Shown: piece by piece, positions 25,710-34,596 of the stretch
Numbering within the stretch: position 1 is the first letter of the stretch
Layout: every line of letters starts with the position of its first letter
Source: Longitalea arenae
Lineage (GTDB): Bacteria > Bacteroidota > Bacteroidia > Chitinophagales > Chitinophagaceae
Assembly (NCBI RefSeq): GCF_016924755.1
Contig: NZ_JAFFJX010000002.1
Coordinates: 310,001 to 374,000 of the forward strand
Direction of reading: 5' to 3'
DNA length: 64,000 bases
Position numbers and translations under genes: made by a program
Notes under the pieces: generated by a model
Told to the model about the DNA's origin: nothing
Database searches by the model: none
What the model saw: only the letters and a program-made list of their open reading frames with translations

Positions 25710-27155
25710 TTGTTTAAGTATCATTCAATAGCGCAATATCACCAGGACCTGCTTACCGGCACTACATCATGTGTGGGAGCGGTTCAATATTACCTGCAGC
25801 AGATAGATGCCCGCAAGCACCTGAATGCCTATGTAAATACCTATGGTGAAGAAGCGCTGGAACGCGCAGCAGCACTCGATGCAAGCCGGAAAGCCGGAAA
25901 ACCAACCGGTAAACTGCATGGCGTAGTGATCGCATTGAAAGATGTAATTGCCTACAAAGACCATCCGCTTACAGCCGCGTCGAAGATACTTGAAGGATTC
26001 AAACCTGTTTTTAACGCAACAGCCGTTGAAAGATTACTGGCCGAAGAGGCCATTATTATAGGTCACACCAACTGCGATGAGTTTGCCATGGGTTCTACCA
26101 ATGAAAACTCATCGTATGGTAAGGTGTTAAATGCGCTGGATGAAACCAGGGTACCCGGGGGCTCCTCCGGCGGTTCTGCCGTTGCCGTTCAGGCCGGGCT
26201 CTGTATGGTTAGCCTCGGCAGCGATACAGGCGGTTCGGTTCGCCAGCCGGCCGATTTCTGCGGCGTGGTAGGGCTTAAACCCACTTATGGCCGCATTTCG
26301 CGCCATGGCCTCATTGCCTACGCCTCCTCCTTCGACCAAATAGGCATCTTTGCCGCCAATGTGCCCGATGTGGCCCTGGTTCTTGAAGTAATTGCGGGCG
26401 CTGATGATTTCGACAGCACCGGCGCACAGCAGCCCGTAGACGCCTATAGCAACCTGAGCGCCTTACCCCGCAAGCCGCTGCGCATCGCCTACTTCAAAGA
26501 GGCGCTCGACAGCCCGGCCCTCGATAAAGAGATCCGCGCCTCCATCCTGGAGTTCACTGAAAAATTGCAGGCCGACGGACATACGGTTGAACCTGTAGAT
26601 TTCGAATACCTCGATTTCATCGTTCCTGCCTATTATATTTTAACCACTGCAGAGGCCTCTTCGAACCTCTCGCGCTATGATGGGGTAAAATATGGGCAGC
26701 GTAATAGGGCGAAAAACATTTCTTTAACAGATTTTTATTGTGCCACCCGGTCAGCCGGATTCGGCTGGGAAGTGAAAAGACGCATCATGCTGGGAACCTT
26801 CGTTTTAAGCGCAGGTTACTACGATGCCTATTTCACCAAGGCACAACAGGTACGCAAATTATTAGTAGATAAGATCAACCTGATCTTCAGCCAGTTCGAT
26901 GCAATATTATTGCCTACCGCCCCCTCCACCGCCTTTACCATCGGCGAGAAGACGGAAGACCCTATTTCCATGTACCTGGCTGACATTTTTACAGTATTTT
27001 CAAACCTCACCGGTATTCCCACCATCTCAATCCCGCTTTTTTGGCACAGTAATGGTATGCCTTATGGCGTGCAGATTATGACGAACCAATTTTCCGAGTT
27101 ATATTTGCTCCAGCTATCCCAGTTGTGGATGCAACAGTTCAGACATGCCGGCTAA
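25710..27155 (+). CDS. gatA: Asp-tRNA(Asn)/Glu-tRNA(Gln) amidotransferase subunit A
   Basis: About 481 residues. The amidase catalytic triad is visible: Lys in GVVIALKDVIAYKDHP, cis-Ser in SDTGGSVRQPA and nucleophile Ser in PGGSSGGSAVAV. Subunit A hydrolyses glutamine to supply ammonia that amidates mischarged tRNA together with GatB and GatC, which are not here. The start is uncertain: there is no ATG near the N-terminus. TTG at 25710 gives the natural MFKYHSIAQYHQDL, while TTG at 25680 would add ten residues. Confidence 0.93.
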   Translation: MFKYHSIAQYHQDLLTGTTSCVGAVQYYLQQIDARKHLNAYVNTYGEEALERAAALDASRKAGKPTGKLHGVVIALKDVIAYKDHPLTAASKILEGFKPVFNATAVERLLAEEAIIIGHTNCDEFAMGSTNENSSYGKVLNALDETRVPGGSSGGSAVAVQAGLCMVSLGSDTGGSVRQPADFCGVVGLKPTYGRISRHGLIAYASSFDQIGIFAANVPDVALVLEVIAGADDFDSTGAQQPVDAYSNLSALPRKPLRIAYFKEALDSPALDKEIRASILEFTEKLQADGHTVEPVDFEYLDFIVPAYYILTTAEASSNLSRYDGVKYGQRNRAKNISLTDFYCATRSAGFGWEVKRRIMLGTFVLSAGYYDAYFTKAQQVRKLLVDKINLIFSQFDAILLPTAPSTAFTIGEKTEDPISMYLADIFTVFSNLTGIPTISIPLFWHSNGMPYGVQIMTNQFSELYLLQLSQLWMQQFRHAG

Positions 27156-27303
27156 TGAAAAGCCTAAACCCTTCGACCCCCGGCTAAAATGTTGTCCTGT
27201 TACTCCAACAGATCCTAAGAAAACTGCATCCGATTCCATCCTGTAAAAACATTCGTTCAATCCATACCCCCGGGTCGATCATTCTTAGTTTTAACTAACG
27301 AAA

Positions 27304-28395
27304 ATGAAACGAAAACTTTTTATTTCGGGTATTTTAGGCCTGGGATGGTTATGCATGGCATACAGCACTGACCACGGAATAGCAAAGAAAAGAGTGAAGA
27401 GTGAAAAGATGTTGAACCGTTTTGTTCTTTCGCAGCAATTCGAATTCCCTGGAAAAGCAGTTAATGACTCCGCAGACCCCCAGGAAGAAGACATAACCCA
27501 CGCTTTTGAACTGGGTTACAACGCTTCCAATGGCATTCGGTTAAATCCACGCGCTATTCAATTCGTGCAGGATTACATGGAAAGAAATGGCGAAGACCTT
27601 CGTAAAATGAAGAGCTGGGCCACGCCGTATTTCAAGACAATAGATAATATTCTGTTGAAATACGGACTTCCTTCAGAATTAAAGTACCTCGCAGTTATTG
27701 AATCTGAATTGAAATCTACCGCCACCTCCTGGGCAGGCGCCGTAGGTCCCTGGCAACTCATGCCGCAAACCGCGCGTGACCTGGGCCTGAAGGTGAACCG
27801 CTCAGTTGATGAACGGAAGAGCTATACCAAAAGCACCCATGCGGCTGCTAAGTACCTGCGTGACCTGTACCGGGAATTTGGCGACTGGCTGCTGGTGATC
27901 GCTGCCTACAACGGCGGACCGGTGAATGTGTATAATGCTATCAGGAGAAGCCAGGGAAGCCGGAACTTTTGGAAGATCCAGAACTTTTTACCGGCTGAAA
28001 CCCGCATGCACGTAAAGAAATTCATCGGCACGCATTATATCTTCGAAGGCCAGGGGAGCGTAACCACTCTTACCAAGGCCGAGGTGACCGAGCAGTTAGG
28101 AGTTACGGCCACGCACCTGATCAACCGGCGCTTAACCAGCGCCGAACTGGCCAATGCCAAAAGTATGGAGGTATCGGGGAAATATTATTCGGCAGCCATT
28201 ATTAAGAACATTATGATGGACGCCGCAGAGTTTAACCGGTACAATCCCGATTTCGACGCTATTATGGCCAGTAACGACAATGCATACGAAATGAAATTGC
28301 CGGCCGATAAAATGGAACTTTTTATAGCTAATAAATATATTATCCTGAACGAGTCGGTTCAGTTGCTATTAAGCGGCGCTACAGTAATAAAATAG
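27304..28395 (+). CDS. Lytic transglycosylase (SLT/MltD-like)
   Basis: 363 residues with an N-terminal signal peptide (FISGILGLGWLCMAYS). The transglycosylase domain covers about residues 105-250: catalytic glutamate in LAVIESELKSTATSWAGAVG, then PWQLMPQTARDLGL and AAYNGGPVNVYNAIRR. These are the conserved blocks of the GH23 lytic transglycosylases. It cleaves peptidoglycan to anhydro-muropeptides in the periplasm. The C-terminal 110 residues do not show the canonical LysM repeats of MltD, although the tail KMELFIANKYIILNES may be a degenerate remnant. Confidence 0.92.
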   Translation: MKRKLFISGILGLGWLCMAYSTDHGIAKKRVKSEKMLNRFVLSQQFEFPGKAVNDSADPQEEDITHAFELGYNASNGIRLNPRAIQFVQDYMERNGEDLRKMKSWATPYFKTIDNILLKYGLPSELKYLAVIESELKSTATSWAGAVGPWQLMPQTARDLGLKVNRSVDERKSYTKSTHAAAKYLRDLYREFGDWLLVIAAYNGGPVNVYNAIRRSQGSRNFWKIQNFLPAETRMHVKKFIGTHYIFEGQGSVTTLTKAEVTEQLGVTATHLINRRLTSAELANAKSMEVSGKYYSAAIIKNIMMDAAEFNRYNPDFDAIMASNDNAYEMKLPADKMELFIANKYIILNESVQLLLSGATVIK

Positions 28396-28425
28396 GTCCT
28401 TGAGCCACATATCACATCTCATACT

Positions 28426-28451
28426 ATGCCATCCGCAAGGGTGGCATTTTT
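28426..28451 (+). terminator. Terminator of the lytic transglycosylase gene
   Basis: Stem atgccatcc / gggtggcat with a gcaa tetraloop and a short T-run; it touches the end of the convergent pabB gene. Confidence 0.8.
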
Positions 28452-29778
28452 ATTTATCACCCAAAACCTTTTTTATGGCAGCCGCCTTTAACAGGCATTC
28501 TTCATATTCCTTCGCAGGATCGCTGTAAAATGTAATGGCCGAACCGGCCTGGAAAGCGAGGTACTGGCTGGCAGCATTGTACATTATGCTGCGGATCACC
28601 ACATTGAAATCAAAATCGCCTTCCGGGGTAATATACCCTAATGCGCCGGAGAAAATGCCGCGCCGGGTTTGTTCATATTGCTCAATCAGTTCCATGACCC
28701 TTCGCTTAGGCGCACCAGTCATAGAACCCATGGGGAATGTTGCTTTAATTGCTTCTATAAAATGAATATCGCTGCGCAGCTGTCCACTAACGGTCGAGAT
28801 CATCTGATGCACCTGCGGAAAGCTGTAAATGCCAAACAATTCGTCTACCTGCACCGATGCTTCCTCGCAGATCTTCGACAGATCGTTGCGCACCAGGTCA
28901 ACGATCATTACATTTTCTGAACGGTCTTTTGCACTATTATACAGATCCTCTTTATGTTTCACATCTTTGCGGGCATCATGCAGGTCACGCTGGGAAGTGC
29001 CCTTGATCGGCTGTGAATAAATGCGCCTTCCCTCCTTCTTAAGATAGCGCTCAGGACTGGCACAAAGCAGATACTGTTGTCCGCTTTTATAATAAGCGGC
29101 AAATGGATTGGGTGAAGTATCGCTTAATGAGCAGTAGACCTGCAAAGGATCAATGGTTACCGATGTGGCAAAGAATTCCTGGCAGAAATTGATCTCATAA
29201 CAATCGCCCCGCAGAATATGCTGCTGTAATTGCCGGATGGTTTCAAGATAATCCGCTTTGCTGATGCGGTTGTTGATGGGTGTTGTTAATGCCTGCGCCA
29301 TTGCCTCAAAGGGCTCAATTGCACAGATGGCTTGAAAAACAGTTTCATGCCGGCCACCGAATGTACCGATCAGCAGCGCATCTTCGCTTAGTTGCAGTAA
29401 AACTTCGGGAATAAAAAAACAAAGGTCCGGGAAACCAAGATGATCGGTATTGGAACTGGTAAGGCCTTCTGTTTCATTCTTGAGATCATAGCTTAGATGG
29501 CCAAAAAGCCAGTCGCGGTTTTGTTCATACAGCTGCTGCAACTGATCAAATGCAGTACCGGCCGCAGTTGCAAGGGTTTGTACAGCCCCTGCCGCAGCCA
29601 TACATTCAAAGCTATGATGCGGTAAATGATAATGTTGGTTGTCGAGAAAACAACAAATGTTGAACTGGTTGGCCCAGCTCAACATTTGTAACTTGGTTCG
29701 CTGAAAATCAGCGATGGGAAATGATATGTATTGTCTGCGCACTGTGGAAACAGGGTGAGCAGTAAAAGAAGTAACCAC
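28450..29778 (-). CDS. pabB: Aminodeoxychorismate synthase component I
   Basis: 442 residues of the chorismate-binding family. The motif is PIKGT, with the lysine that marks PabB, where anthranilate synthase TrpE has PIAGT. Other blocks are VDLVRNDLSKICE, TFPMGSMTGAPKRRVMELIE and GIFSGALGYITPEGDFDFNV. It makes 4-amino-4-deoxychorismate for folate synthesis. The GTG start at 29778 overlaps the stop codon of the preceding acidic-protein gene by one base (TAGTG), so the two are probably translationally coupled. No pabA or pabC is adjacent. Confidence 0.9.
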   Translation of the reverse strand: MVTSFTAHPVSTVRRQYISFPIADFQRTKLQMLSWANQFNICCFLDNQHYHLPHHSFECMAAAGAVQTLATAAGTAFDQLQQLYEQNRDWLFGHLSYDLKNETEGLTSSNTDHLGFPDLCFFIPEVLLQLSEDALLIGTFGGRHETVFQAICAIEPFEAMAQALTTPINNRISKADYLETIRQLQQHILRGDCYEINFCQEFFATSVTIDPLQVYCSLSDTSPNPFAAYYKSGQQYLLCASPERYLKKEGRRIYSQPIKGTSQRDLHDARKDVKHKEDLYNSAKDRSENVMIVDLVRNDLSKICEEASVQVDELFGIYSFPQVHQMISTVSGQLRSDIHFIEAIKATFPMGSMTGAPKRRVMELIEQYEQTRRGIFSGALGYITPEGDFDFNVVIRSIMYNAASQYLAFQAGSAITFYSDPAKEYEECLLKAAAIKKVLGDK

Positions 29779-30239
29779 TAAAAGTCCTCCTCGTCATCAT
29801 CGAAGCCGCGGTCGTTGAAGAGGTCAAGGTCTTTGAATTCATCATCAATGCCAAGGTCGTCGTCATCGTCGCCGCCTTTGCCCTTTTTACCACTTCCGGT
29901 GCCACTACCACTAACTTTCTTTCCTTTTGATTTTGGTAAATCAAACTCTTCAAAGTCAGGGTCCCAGTCTTCTTCTTCCTCCGGCTTATCCCAATCATCT
30001 ACTTCGTCATCCAGATCCTCGTCGTCATCGTCATCCTCGTCTTCATCGGATTTCTTAGAAGAAGCTTTGCCTGCTTTTTTTGCATTCTTCGGCGTTTCTA
30101 ACTCATCATCTTCCATGTCTTCATCATCCTCATCTTCTTCTTTCTTAGGTTTTGATGAGGCTTTTTTCGGAGTTTCCTTAGAAGACTTTGGTGCAGAGTT
30201 TCCGCCGGTCTTTTTTTCCTTGTCAGATTTTGCTGCCAT
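29778..30239 (-). CDS. Highly acidic, disordered protein
   Basis: 153 residues. It has a lysine/serine-rich first third, then long runs of aspartate and glutamate with few hydrophobic residues, a GSGTGSGKKGKGG linker and an acidic end containing DLGIDDEFKDLDLFNDRGFD. No domain or enzyme motif is seen, nor a signal peptide. Similar acidic tails occur in histone-like chaperones and in the RNA polymerase delta subunit, but there is no folded part here to support either. It lies between purA (94 bp upstream) and pabB (1-bp overlap) on the same strand. Function unknown; the gene itself looks real because of the operon fit. Confidence 0.75.
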   Translation of the reverse strand: MAAKSDKEKKTGGNSAPKSSKETPKKASSKPKKEEDEDDEDMEDDELETPKNAKKAGKASSKKSDEDEDDDDDEDLDDEVDDWDKPEEEEDWDPDFEEFDLPKSKGKKVSGSGTGSGKKGKGGDDDDDLGIDDEFKDLDLFNDRGFDDDEEDF

Positions 30240-30333
30240 TGTCTGGTAAGATTGTGTTTGTAAAATTTCAGCGAAGTTTTTAATTCGCCAAATTTTTTAA
30301 ATAATTTTTCAATCAAAAAATCCGAAGTGAAAA

Positions 30334-31599
30334 CTACTGAATTTCTATCAATTGTTCACGCCCCGGACCATTTGAAATATAATTTATATTCACACCTAGA
30401 TATGAATTTATAAACGATACATATTCATTCATAGTTGCCGGTAATTCCTTAGCCGATCTGAAGCTGTCAGTTGGGGTTTTCCAGCCCTTGAAGCTTTTCA
30501 ACTCAGGGTTTATTTCCATCCTGGTCATCTGGAAAGGAATTTCAGCTGTTTTTTTACCACCTACGATGTAAGAGGTACATACTTTTAGTTCTTCAAAAGC
30601 GTCCAGCACGTCGGCCTTTGTCATAACCAGTTTCGTTACACCATTAACCATGCAGGCAAAACGCAACGCAACCAGATCGATCCAGCCACAACGGCGCGGA
30701 CGGCCTGTAGTAGCGCCAAACTCATTGCCAATGCGACGAAGCTCTTCGCCGGTTTCATCGTGCAACTCGGTTGGGAACGGTCCACTACCTACGCGAGTGC
30801 AATACGCCTTGGTAACACCGATCACTTCCCTGATCTTTTGCGGCGCCACACCCAAACCGGTACATACGCCCGCAGAAATGGTATTGGAAGAAGTTACAAA
30901 CGGGAAAGTACCAAAGTCAACATCGAGCATACTGCCCTGCGCACCTTCCGCCAAAACCTTTTTGCCCTGGCTTATTTTTTCATTGATGAAATATTCGCCA
31001 TTCACGATCTTGAATTCTTTCATGAATTCAAGCGCTTCAAAGAACTCTTCTTCCCAGGCAGAAATATCTTCATGAAAGTTGAGACTGTCGAGCAGCTTTT
31101 GATGCTTCAGCCGCAGACGGATGTATTGCGTAGTAAAGCTTTTATCCAACAGATCGCCAACACGCAAACCATTACGCCCTGTTTTATCCATATAAGCCGG
31201 TCCAATGCCTTTTAAGGTAGAACCTATCTTATCGTTTCCTTTTGATAATTCAGAAGCTTTATCCAATGCACGGTGCGTAGGCAATATCAGGTGTGTTCTT
31301 TCTGATATGAACAGGTTTTTCCGGTAGTCGATACCAAAGGCTTTAACCGTTTCGCATTCTCTTTTTAATGTCACCGGATCAAGCACTACACCATTACCAA
31401 TAAGATTCACTGTATTCTCGTGAAAAATACCGGAAGGAATTTGATGCAGCACAACTTTTTTATCGTTTACATATAACGTGTGGCCTGCATTGGGACCGCC
31501 CTGAAAACGGGCAATAAGATCATAACCGGGCGCAAAGTAATCAACGATCTTACCTTTGCCTTCATCGCCCCATTGAAGACCTAATAAAACATCAACCAT
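30334..31599 (-). CDS. purA: Adenylosuccinate synthetase
   Basis: 421 residues, normal length. The N-terminus VDVLLGLQWGDEGKGKIVDY carries the GTP P-loop and catalytic Asp and Lys. Other blocks are FQGGPNAGHTLY, GIGPAYMDKTGRNGLRVGDL, EGAQGSMLDVDFGTFPFVTS, VGSGPFPTE, TGRPRRCGWIDL and NGPGREQLI. It converts IMP and aspartate to adenylosuccinate using GTP, the first dedicated AMP step. Its promoter has a perfect -7 box preceded by a short-period array. Confidence 0.96.
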   Translation of the reverse strand: MVDVLLGLQWGDEGKGKIVDYFAPGYDLIARFQGGPNAGHTLYVNDKKVVLHQIPSGIFHENTVNLIGNGVVLDPVTLKRECETVKAFGIDYRKNLFISERTHLILPTHRALDKASELSKGNDKIGSTLKGIGPAYMDKTGRNGLRVGDLLDKSFTTQYIRLRLKHQKLLDSLNFHEDISAWEEEFFEALEFMKEFKIVNGEYFINEKISQGKKVLAEGAQGSMLDVDFGTFPFVTSSNTISAGVCTGLGVAPQKIREVIGVTKAYCTRVGSGPFPTELHDETGEELRRIGNEFGATTGRPRRCGWIDLVALRFACMVNGVTKLVMTKADVLDAFEELKVCTSYIVGGKKTAEIPFQMTRMEINPELKSFKGWKTPTDSFRSAKELPATMNEYVSFINSYLGVNINYISNGPGREQLIEIQ

Positions 31600-31633
31600 T
31601 ATTAATTTTTTGAATAATTTGTAGGAACGGGGG

Positions 31634-31641
31634 CAAAAATA
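31634..31641 (-). promoter_or_regulatory. -7 box of purA
   Basis: TATTTTTG on the minus strand, 34 nt before the ATG. The array at 31657-31692 lies 15 bp further upstream. Confidence 0.55.
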
Positions 31642-31656
31642 GGTTAAAAACGCTAA

Positions 31657-31692
31657 GAGATTTTGAGATTTTGGGATTTTGAGATTTTGGTA
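31657..31692. repeat. Short-period array upstream of purA
   Basis: Four to five degenerate units of gattttga / gattttgg (gagattttgggattttgaga and flanks). Confidence 0.85.
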
Positions 31693-31862
31693 TTTTTCTT
31701 CTCTGCAAAACCCAAGATCAAAGTACCAATACCGCGCTGCCTAGGTATGTAGATCTCAGGTACTTCGAAATCTTGAATTATACCATCGAAGCTTTTGACC
31801 ATATCTAAAATAGAACAATCGAAGCAGCAGATTTTGCGATTTATCTAAAAATCCCAAAATCA

Positions 31863-31914
31863 TATATCCGCGAAATCAGAAATCACGAAATCAGAAATCC
31901 CGAAATCAGAATTC
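31863..31914. repeat. Short-period array near the 3' end of the RelA/SpoT gene
   Basis: Units of gaaatcac / gaaatcag / gaaatccc. Read on the other strand they are close to the gattttgg units before purA, so the two arrays face each other across about 170 bp and could pair. Nothing else is recognised in the 31600-31921 gap. Confidence 0.82.
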
Positions 31915-31921
31915 ATAAATA

Positions 31922-34150
31922 TTATTGCTGTTCCGTATCGTACCTGTCGACCGTTTCAATACCGGGCAGCTTTTTGAGCCGGTTCACCAGTTCGTCCAGC
32001 TCTTCCTTATCATGCACGTATACCCTGATATTTCCATGGAATAAACCTTCCCGCGCTTCAATGGTCATGGCGTTGATATTGATCTTCATTTCACCCGAGA
32101 TGAGATTGGTGATCTTGTGAATTACCCCTACATCATCGAGCCCCACGATCTTCAAACCGGTGAGGAAGGAAATCTCCTTATTCTTTGCCCATTTGGTTTT
32201 TACCACCCGGTGCCCGTAGTTGGCCAACAACCGCGCGGCATTCGGGCAATTGGTGCGGTGTATGGTCAATCCCTTGCCGGTACTTACAAAACCAAACACG
32301 TCGTCGCCCGGAATGGGTTTACAACAGTTGGCCAGTGTGTACACGATCTTGTCGCTGCTTTCGCCGAAAATGATCAGTTCCGCATCTTTTTTAGGCAGGG
32401 CATGCGCCGGATCGTGCTTTATTTCCGGGCGGATTGGTTTGGGCGGTTCCAGTTTATCGCCCAGGACATGAAACTCGCTAAGTTCTTTCAGGTCGAGCGC
32501 CTTTACCGAGATCTGGTAATACAGATCAAGCGGCGAGGGTAATTTATAAAAAGAGGCCAGAATATCAACGTTATGCTGATTAAAGGCGGCGCCCATATTC
32601 TCCAGCTTACGCTGCAGCACGTATTTCCCATCATCGGCCACCTTTCTTTTTTCTTCCTTCAGCGCATCTTTGATCTTGCTTTTTGCCTTGGCGGTCACCA
32701 CGATATTCAACCAGTCTTCGTTGGGCTTTTGCTTGGCGGAAGTAATGATCTCTACCTGGTCGCCGCTGCGCAGTTTATGGCTGATGGGAACCAGCTTGTG
32801 ATTTATTTTGGCGCCAATACATTGAGAGCCCACCATACTGTGAATGGCAAAGGCGAAATCAAGCGCTGTACTGTCTACCGGCAGCATTTTCACATCGCCT
32901 TTCGGCGTATACACATATATTTCTTCCGCCAGGAAGCTGGTCTTGAAATCATGTAAGAAGTCGATGGAATCGCTGTCCTGGTTATTGAGCACTTCCCTGA
33001 TCTGCTGGAACCATTTATCGAAGCGGCTTTCGTCGGCCGTACCCTCCTTATATTTCCAGTGGGCGGCCAGGCCTTTTTCGGCGATCTCGTTCATGCGGCG
33101 CGTACGCACCTGCACTTCCACCCATTTTCCCTGCGGCCCCATCACGGTGGTATGCAGGGCCTCGTAACCATTCGATTTCGGATTGCTCAACCAGTCGCGC
33201 AACCGTTCGGGCGAAGGCGTATATTCATCGGTGATCACTGAATACACTTTCCAGCAACCTTCTTTTTCCTGTTCAAGCGGGATGTTCAAAATGACCCGGA
33301 TGGCAAAGAGGTCATATACTTCCTCGAAAGCCACCCCTTTCTTCTTCATCTTATTCCAAATGGAGTGTATGCTTTTCGGCCGGCCGTATATTTCAAATTC
33401 GTAGCCGGTTCTATCGAGCTTTTCTTTTATAGGCTTAATGAACTCATTGATATACCTCGACCGCTCGCGTTTTGTTTCCGCCAGTTTCCGGGCGATCTCT
33501 TTATAGGCTTCCGGTTCCAGGTATTTCATCGCCAGGTCTTCCAGCTCGGTTTTAATGGTGTACAAACCCATGCGATGGCTCAAAGGCGCATATACGTATA
33601 CCGTCTCAGAAGAAATTTTAAGTTGCTTTTCCCGCTTCATGCTGTCGAGGGTACGCATGTTGTGCAGGCGGTCGGCCAGTTTGATCAGAATAACCCGGGG
33701 GTCATCCGTAAGGGTAAGCAATATTTTTTTGAAATTCTCCGCCTGCGCCGATGCATTGACGTCAATAATATTAGATATTTTCGTCAACCCATCCACAATG
33801 CGGGCTATTTCAGTACCGAATTCCCTTTCAATATCTTCCAGGGTTACATCGGTATCTTCAACAGTATCGTGTAAAAGGGAGCAAATGGTAGAACGTACGC
33901 CCAGGCCGATCTCTTCCACGCCAATGCGGGCAACGGCCAAAGGGTGAAGAATATAGGGCTCGCCGCTTTTCCGGCGCATGGTCTTATGCGCATCGGCAGC
34001 TATTTCAAAGGCACGGCGAAGCAATTCTTTATCGCCCGGTTTCAGTTTGGGTTTCAGAACGCGTAAGAGGGCCCGGTATTCCCGAAGGATCAGCTTCTTT
34101 TCCTGCTCTTCATTCAAATTATATTTCGGTATCGCTGCAACAGAATCCAT
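31922..34150 (-). CDS. RelA/SpoT family (p)ppGpp synthetase/hydrolase
   Basis: 742 residues with the full long-RSH order. The HD hydrolase domain has YILHPLAVA (H69) and LLHDTVEDT (H94-D95, E98-D99), which keeps its metal ligands, so hydrolysis is likely. The synthetase domain has GRPKSIHSIWNKM and SNPKSNGYEALHTTV. Then come the TGS domain (EIYVYTPKGDVKMLPVDSTA), a conserved-cysteine region (LANCCKPIPGDDVFGFVS) and a C-terminal ACT domain. It makes and degrades the stringent-response alarmone. A single bifunctional enzyme is usual in this phylum. Confidence 0.95.
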   Translation of the reverse strand: MDSVAAIPKYNLNEEQEKKLILREYRALLRVLKPKLKPGDKELLRRAFEIAADAHKTMRRKSGEPYILHPLAVARIGVEEIGLGVRSTICSLLHDTVEDTDVTLEDIEREFGTEIARIVDGLTKISNIIDVNASAQAENFKKILLTLTDDPRVILIKLADRLHNMRTLDSMKREKQLKISSETVYVYAPLSHRMGLYTIKTELEDLAMKYLEPEAYKEIARKLAETKRERSRYINEFIKPIKEKLDRTGYEFEIYGRPKSIHSIWNKMKKKGVAFEEVYDLFAIRVILNIPLEQEKEGCWKVYSVITDEYTPSPERLRDWLSNPKSNGYEALHTTVMGPQGKWVEVQVRTRRMNEIAEKGLAAHWKYKEGTADESRFDKWFQQIREVLNNQDSDSIDFLHDFKTSFLAEEIYVYTPKGDVKMLPVDSTALDFAFAIHSMVGSQCIGAKINHKLVPISHKLRSGDQVEIITSAKQKPNEDWLNIVVTAKAKSKIKDALKEEKRKVADDGKYVLQRKLENMGAAFNQHNVDILASFYKLPSPLDLYYQISVKALDLKELSEFHVLGDKLEPPKPIRPEIKHDPAHALPKKDAELIIFGESSDKIVYTLANCCKPIPGDDVFGFVSTGKGLTIHRTNCPNAARLLANYGHRVVKTKWAKNKEISFLTGLKIVGLDDVGVIHKITNLISGEMKININAMTIEAREGLFHGNIRVYVHDKEELDELVNRLKKLPGIETVDRYDTEQQ

Positions 34151-34316
34151 AGTTAACGAATTTACGTAAAAATGCCCTATGTTTGCAACCCCAAATCGGC
34201 GGGGTAGTTCTTAGGTTAAAGTTTTAAGTTATTCCTTTACGCCTGGCTTCCCGTTATTTTCGGAAGATTGGCGGGCAGGAACCTTGCACTGGGAACTATG
34301 AACTTACGAAGAAAAA

Positions 34317-34398
34317 GCGCATGTGGTGAAATTGGTAGACACGTCAGACTTAGGATCTGATGCCGCGAGGTGTGGGGGTTCGAGTCCCTCCATGCGCA
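34317..34398 (+). tRNA. tRNA-Leu, anticodon TAG
   Basis: 82-nt cloverleaf. Acceptor gcgcatg / catgcgc with discriminator A, D arm starting tggtgaaattggtagaca, anticodon stem tcaga / tctga with loop cttagga giving TAG, a short class II variable arm, and T arm gggggttcgagtccctc. CCA is not encoded. Confidence 0.95.
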
Positions 34399-34408
34399 CT
34401 GAAACACT

Positions 34409-34445
34409 AAGGTGGGTCATCCTGTAAAGGCGGCTCACCTTTTTG
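34409..34445 (+). terminator. Terminator of tRNA-Leu
   Basis: Stem aaggtg / cacctt followed by TTTTTGCTTTT. Confidence 0.7.
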
Positions 34446-34596
34446 CTTTTGACCCTTTTGCTCCAGGCTGCCGGCTATCAAAAGAAAAAATGCCCTTTTT
34501 ATAATTTCCCATAAGAACTATTATTTGCCTTCCTGATCTTTATCATCCGTCACATATTCAAACTTGCTAACTTTATACAGCTTTAATTCTACATAT

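Noticed and set aside
29815-30249. Serine-rich 144-residue frame antisense to the acidic protein
   Set aside because: Poly-serine and phenylalanine runs are the complement of the GAT/GAA-rich gene. The minus-strand gene has the operon fit.
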